This document shows positions 60,576-64,000 of a DNA stretch of 64,000 nt, in pieces. Within the stretch, counting starts at the first letter, position 1. Each line of letters starts with the position of its first letter. Where the stretch lies: positions 62,001 to 126,000 of the forward strand of contig NZ_KQ947992.1 of assembly GCF_001513975.1 (NCBI RefSeq), given 5' to 3'. The position numbers and the translations under genes were made by a program. Below the pieces are notes generated by a model. That model saw only the letters and a program-made list of their open reading frames with translations, searched no databases and was not told where the DNA came from. The stretch comes from Streptomyces curacoi. Lineage in GTDB: Bacteria > Actinomycetota > Actinomycetes > Streptomycetales > Streptomycetaceae.

Positions 60576-61082
60576 TCAGAGCGTCAACTCATAGGTGAGA
60601 AGAGTGATGTCGGACAGGTGCGGGATCGGATTCCAGTCCCGCTCGGGTGTGCGGACGAAGCCCAGGCGTTCGTAGATGCGGTGGGCGCTGTGCATGGTGC
60701 GCTGGCTCGACAGGACGATGCGTACACAGCCGTCCGTGGCCCGTGCCCGCTCGACGCAGGCGCGTACGAGGGCCTCGCCGGCGCCCCGGCCGCGTGCCTC
60801 CCGCGAGACCGCCAGCATGCGGATCTCCGCCTCGCCGGGGCCGGCTATGTCGGCCATGGGGCCGCCGGACGGTACGAAGGTGACGCCGCCGACGACGCGG
60901 CCGCTGTGCACGGCGACCAGCACCTCGGCGGCGGCCGCCCGCTTGGCCACGTCCTTCAGCTCGCCGAGGTACTCGTCGCTCTCCCCGAAGTCGAGCAGAC
61001 CGTCCTGGAGATAGGCCTGCGCGGTGATCTCACCGAGGGCCTCGTACTCGTCGGGTTCCACCTGCCGGATCACGATGTCCAT
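60576..61082 (-). CDS. GNAT-family N-acetyltransferase
   Basis: 168 residues with the acetyl-CoA binding motif MLAVSREARGRGAGEALVRA and the late HRIYERLGFVRTP. N-terminal strand VIRQVEPDEYEALGEI. Cytoplasmic; the acceptor is unknown. It is upstream of the nrdA leader on the same strand and its 3' end holds the candidate nrd promoter. ATG 61082 (MDIVIRQVEP) is chosen. Confidence 0.9.
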   Translation of the reverse strand: MDIVIRQVEPDEYEALGEITAQAYLQDGLLDFGESDEYLGELKDVAKRAAAAEVLVAVHSGRVVGGVTFVPSGGPMADIAGPGEAEIRMLAVSREARGRGAGEALVRACVERARATDGCVRIVLSSQRTMHSAHRIYERLGFVRTPERDWNPIPHLSDITLLTYELTL

Positions 61083-61112
61083 GCAGGTCAGTGTGGCGGA
61101 CGGGTACGACAA

Positions 61113-61140
61113 CGGGCCGCCGGACTTCTCCGGCGGCCCG
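61113..61140 (-). terminator. terminator of the symporter operon
   Basis: A perfect 12-bp stem (61113-61124 with 61129-61140) and 4-base loop lie 15 bases after the symporter stop. Confidence 0.85.
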
Positions 61141-61154
61141 TCGATGACAGGTGC

Positions 61155-62765
61155 TCAGTGGGACGAGCCCGCAGTCGCCGGCGGCAGCTCCACCTGGACA
61201 CCCGGGTCGCCCGCGTCCGCCGTGTAGTCCTCCGGCCTCGTCTCGTCGACGCCCTCCGGAGCCTTCGCCGCCTTCAGGACGAAGGTCAGCACCACGGTCA
61301 CCACCACGTTCAGCACGAACGCGGTCAGACCGATGTAGCCGATCTCCCCGATGCCCGGGATCTCCTTCGCGGAGCCGCCGAAGTGCTTCTGCGTCGGCGA
61401 CGCCACGCCGTACGCGGCCACCGTGCCGTAGACCATGCCCACCGCCCAGCCGGCCAGCAGCGCCCAGCGGTGGAACCAGCGCGTGAACAGACCGCCGACC
61501 AGCGCCGGGAAGGTCTGCAGGATCCAGATGCCGCCCAGCAGCTGGAAGTTGATCGCGACCGTCTTGTCCATGGTGAGGACGAAGACCAGGGCGCCCACCT
61601 TCACCAGCAGGGACACCAGCTTCGACACCTTGGTCTCCTGCGCGGGAGTGGCGTCCGGCTTGATGAAGTCCTTGTAGATGTTGCGGGTGAAGAGGTTCGC
61701 GGCCGCGATGGACATGATCGCGGCCGGCACCAGCGCGCCGATGCCGATCGCCGCGAAGGCCACGCCCGCGAACCAGGACGGGAACATGTCCTCGAAGAGC
61801 TGCGGGATCGCCAACTGGGGGTTGGTGACCGAGACTCCGGCCGCGATCGCCATGAAGCCCAGCAGGGCCAGCAGGCCGAGCATGAGGGAGTACAGCGGCA
61901 GGATCGTGGTGTTGCGGCGGATCACCTCACGGCTCCTGGAGGAGAGCGTCGCGGTGATCGAGTGCGGGTACATGAACAGCGCGAGCGCGGAGCCCAACGC
62001 CAGCGTGGCGTACGTCCACTGGCCCGCCTCCGGCGGGATCAGGCCGCCCGCACCGGCCTTCGTGTACTTCTCGCTGGCCGCGGTGAAGATCTCGTCGAAC
62101 CCGCCCAGCTTGATCGGGATGTAGATGATCGCCACCGCGATCACGATGTAGATCAGCGTGTCCTTGACGAACGCGATCAGCGCGGGGGCGCGCAGTCCCG
62201 AGGAGTAGGTGTACGCCGCCAGCACACCGAAGGCGATGAGGAGGGGGAGGTCCTTGATGAACCAGTTGGTGTTCTCGCCGCCGCCCACGCCCATCACGTC
62301 CAGCACCGCCTGGATGCCGACCAGCTGGAGCGCGATGTACGGCATGGTGGCCAGGAGGCCCGTGACGGCCACGGCCAGCGACAGGCCCTTGGAGCCGAAG
62401 CGGCCGCGCACGAAGTCCGAGGTCGTCACATAGCCGTGCTTGTGGGAGACCGACCACAGGCGGGGCAGGAAGGTGAAGATCAGCGGGTAGACGAGGATCG
62501 TGTACGGCACCGCGAAGAAGCCGGCCGCGCCCGCCGCGTAGATCGCCGCCGGGACCGCCACGAAGGTGTACGCCGTGTACAGGTCGCCGCCGAGCAGGAA
62601 CCAGGTGATCCAGGTGCCGAACGACCGGCCGCCCAGGCCCCATTCGTCGAGGCTGTGCTCGTTCTCGGCCTTGCGCCAGCGCGCCGCCAGGAAGCCCATG
62701 ACCGTGACGGCCAGGAAGAAGAAGATGAAGACGCCGAGCGCGACGCCGTTCACACCGCCGTTCAT
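61155..62765 (-). CDS. sodium:solute symporter (monocarboxylate-type)
   Basis: 536 residues with about thirteen transmembrane helices. Family segments: GGRSFGTWITWFLLGGDLYT near 45-65, GYVTTSDFVRGRFGS, SGLRAPALIAFVKDTLIY and ALVPAAIMSIAAANLFTRN, typical of the SSS family. Being paired with DUF3311 suggests a MctP-like monocarboxylate or related transporter. ATG 62765 overlaps the DUF3311 stop (ATGA), so they are co-translated. Substrate is inferred only. Confidence 0.88.
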   Translation of the reverse strand: MNGGVNGVALGVFIFFFLAVTVMGFLAARWRKAENEHSLDEWGLGGRSFGTWITWFLLGGDLYTAYTFVAVPAAIYAAGAAGFFAVPYTILVYPLIFTFLPRLWSVSHKHGYVTTSDFVRGRFGSKGLSLAVAVTGLLATMPYIALQLVGIQAVLDVMGVGGGENTNWFIKDLPLLIAFGVLAAYTYSSGLRAPALIAFVKDTLIYIVIAVAIIYIPIKLGGFDEIFTAASEKYTKAGAGGLIPPEAGQWTYATLALGSALALFMYPHSITATLSSRSREVIRRNTTILPLYSLMLGLLALLGFMAIAAGVSVTNPQLAIPQLFEDMFPSWFAGVAFAAIGIGALVPAAIMSIAAANLFTRNIYKDFIKPDATPAQETKVSKLVSLLVKVGALVFVLTMDKTVAINFQLLGGIWILQTFPALVGGLFTRWFHRWALLAGWAVGMVYGTVAAYGVASPTQKHFGGSAKEIPGIGEIGYIGLTAFVLNVVVTVVLTFVLKAAKAPEGVDETRPEDYTADAGDPGVQVELPPATAGSSH

Positions 62766-63025
62766 TCCGCCGCACCGCCCTTCTGGGAGGCGCGGGCGCG
62801 CTGGTCACGCTGCCACAGCTTGTACGCGACCATCGTCAGCAGCGTGGAGAGCAGGACCCACAGCATCTGGTACCAGTAGAAGAACGGGATGCCGGCGAAC
62901 TCCGGATCGGTCTTGGCGTACGAACCGACCCACAGCATCGCCACGAAGGGCGCGCCGAGGCAGAGCGCGATGACGACCCGTATGGGTGTCACCACCGCTC
63001 TGTTCACTTCTGGGGCATCTGACAT
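62762..63025 (-). CDS. DUF3311 small membrane protein
   Basis: 87 residues with two transmembrane helices (VVIALCLGAPFVAMLWVGSY and FFYWYQMLWVLLSTLLTMVA) and a basic end. DUF3311 members are companions of sodium:solute symporters, and the gene precedes one here with a 4-base overlap. ATG 63025 (MSDAPEVNRA). Confidence 0.9.
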   Translation of the reverse strand: MSDAPEVNRAVVTPIRVVIALCLGAPFVAMLWVGSYAKTDPEFAGIPFFYWYQMLWVLLSTLLTMVAYKLWQRDQRARASQKGGAAE

Positions 63026-63153
63026 CTGACGGCTCCGTCCCCTCACTGATCACCTATGAAACGCGCAGGCAATGTAGGTGACGGTGCAACGACAGCGGAA
63101 GACCCCGTCCGCATATCGGATGTGGAGGGTTGGTGTGCGGAGCGGCGGGGCGC

Positions 63154-63351
63154 TCAGCAGCAGCGGAACCCCTGCCGCGGGTCCTGCTCCTGGCGGTCGG
63201 TCCGCATCCGTTCGAAATCGCGTCGGGAGGGCACCCGCGCGTCGGGGTGCTCGCGCCGCAGGTGCGCGACATAGCGGTCGTACGCCGATTCGTCGGTCAG
63301 CTCGCGCACGTACCAGCGCACACCTCTAAGAACCCGCCGAAGCGACCGCAC
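63154..63351 (-). CDS. YbdD/YjiX-family small protein
   Basis: 65 residues ending in GFRCC, with YDRYVAHLRREHPDA in the middle: the YbdD/YjiX pattern. These small proteins are encoded directly after CstA/YjiY pyruvate/peptide transporters, as here, and are thought to assist them. GTG 63351 overlaps the cstA stop by 26 bases; GTG 63321 is an alternative. Confidence 0.88.
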   Translation of the reverse strand: MRSLRRVLRGVRWYVRELTDESAYDRYVAHLRREHPDARVPSRRDFERMRTDRQEQDPRQGFRCC

Positions 63352-64000
63352 GACGCTCCTCCTCCTTCTCCTCCTTCGTCGGGAACAGCCCGGCCGGAGC
63401 GGTGATCTTCGACTCGACGTACGGCGCCTCGCTCAGCGTCGACAGGGCCGGGCGGCGGACATGCCGGACGCAGACCCGCAACGCGTCGGCGATCACGACG
63501 ACGATCAGGAGCGCGAGGACCGCCGAGAGGACGCCGTCGACCGTGGAGTTGGTGACCACGGTGTGCATGTCGTCCATGCTCTTGGCGGGCGGCAGGACCT
63601 CGCCGCGGTCGATGGCGTCCTGGAACACCTGGCGCTGCTTGAAGAAGCCGACCTTCGGATCGCTGGAGAAGACCTTCTGCCAGCTGGCGGTGAGCGTCAC
63701 CGTGGCGTCCCAGGCGAGCGGGACCCCGGTGATCCAGGCCCACTTGAGGCGGCCGGACTTCACCAGCAGGGTCGTACAGACGGCGAGGGCGACCGCGGCG
63801 AGCAGCTGGTTCGCGATGCCGAAGATCGGGAACAGCTGGTTGATGCCGCCGAGGGGCTCGTGGACGCCCACCCACAGGAAGTATCCCCACAGGCCGCACA
63901 CCACCGCGCTGGTGACGACCAGGCCGGGCTTCCAGCTGACGTTCCTGAAGGGCCGGTGGACGTTGCCCAGCATGTCCTGGAGCATGAACCGGCCCACCCG
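63326..64000 (-). CDS. cstA: CstA-family transporter, 5' end missing
   Basis: The C-terminal 224 residues of a carbon-starvation protein A (pyruvate/peptide) transporter; the frame is open to the window end, so the N-terminal part is outside. Membrane segments GLVVTSAVVCGLWGYFLWVG and LLAAVALAVCTTLLV, then FPIFGIANQLLAAVAL with the family GIANQL motif, are visible. The tail (GLFPTKEEKEEERRA) is charged and cytoplasmic. Confidence 0.92.
   Translation of the reverse strand, partial: RVGRFMLQDMLGNVHRPFRNVSWKPGLVVTSAVVCGLWGYFLWVGVHEPLGGINQLFPIFGIANQLLAAVALAVCTTLLVKSGRLKWAWITGVPLAWDATVTLTASWQKVFSSDPKVGFFKQRQVFQDAIDRGEVLPPAKSMDDMHTVVTNSTVDGVLSAVLALLIVVVIADALRVCVRHVRRPALSTLSEAPYVESKITAPAGLFPTKEEKEEERRAVASAGS

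Noticed and set aside
60105..62879. 924-codon plus-strand open frame
   Set aside because: Antisense to nrdA leader, GNAT and symporter genes; crosses a riboswitch and shows no domain.

Overview
The window is high-GC actinobacterial chromosome, almost certainly from a Streptomyces species. Codon third positions are nearly all G or C. The gene content matches a well-known Streptomyces core region: wblC/whiB7, the sigR-rsrA redox switch, the epi-isozizaene synthase/CYP170A1 pair and a B12-riboswitch nrdABS operon. From remembered gene order it corresponds roughly to S. coelicolor SCO5183-SCO5229. It is not that strain, because it carries an mbtH-containing segment (about 43.4-45.6 kb) that I do not recall there. 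The left part also follows the order of M. tuberculosis Rv3193c-Rv3202c (adnA-adnB, nudC, mycoredoxin, uvrD2, whiB7, ABC1 kinase, DUF2342, YlbL, UPF0182).

Layout. 0-11 kb holds genome maintenance and redox genes: AdnA (cut by the window edge), AdnB, an M20 peptidase, NudC, a mycoredoxin and UvrD2. 11-12.5 kb holds wblC with a long regulatory leader: AT-rich promoter, 108-codon upstream ORF and intrinsic terminator. 12.6-16.3 kb holds a small zinc ribbon, an ABC1/UbiB kinase, an E1/ThiF-like protein and a YgjP-type metallopeptidase. 16.4-19.7 kb is a TerD-AIM24 fusion followed by two more AIM24 proteins. 19.8-29 kb holds a Nudix hydrolase, DUF2342, an epimerase, MoaE, a YlbL-type PDZ/Lon protease, a PPA1309 protein and a UPF0182 membrane protein. 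Two identical initiator tRNA genes flank a large Sel1/TPR protein gene (29.1-31.7 kb).

31.8-37.3 kb holds a nitrate/sulfonate/taurine-type ABC importer, the CatR-KatA peroxide pair and a CBS protein. 37.5-43.3 kb holds DUF6233, a histidinol-phosphatase-type enzyme, TetR and SMR proteins, RsgA, AroA and an M50-like protein. 43.4-45.6 kb looks like decayed sequence around one intact mbtH gene. 45.7-52.9 kb holds an SRAP protein coupled to an alpha/beta hydrolase, SigR-RsrA with an autoregulatory promoter and two SigR starts, two tandem membrane HD-domain proteins, a TPR protein and peptide deformylase. 53.2-55.6 kb is the albaflavenone pair. 55.6-60.5 kb is nrdS, nrdB and nrdA with a cobalamin riboswitch in the leader. 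60.6-64 kb holds a GNAT protein, a DUF3311/sodium:solute symporter pair and a YbdD/CstA pair, cut by the window edge.

Themes. Several genes respond to oxidative, thiol or antibiotic stress: mycoredoxin, WblC, CatR/KatA, SigR/RsrA, class Ia RNR and possibly TerD/AIM24. Many operons use ATGA, GTGA or TAATG overlaps. Several starts sit about 7 bases after a TANNNT -10 motif, which suggests leaderless transcripts. Strong inverted repeats close most convergent gene pairs.
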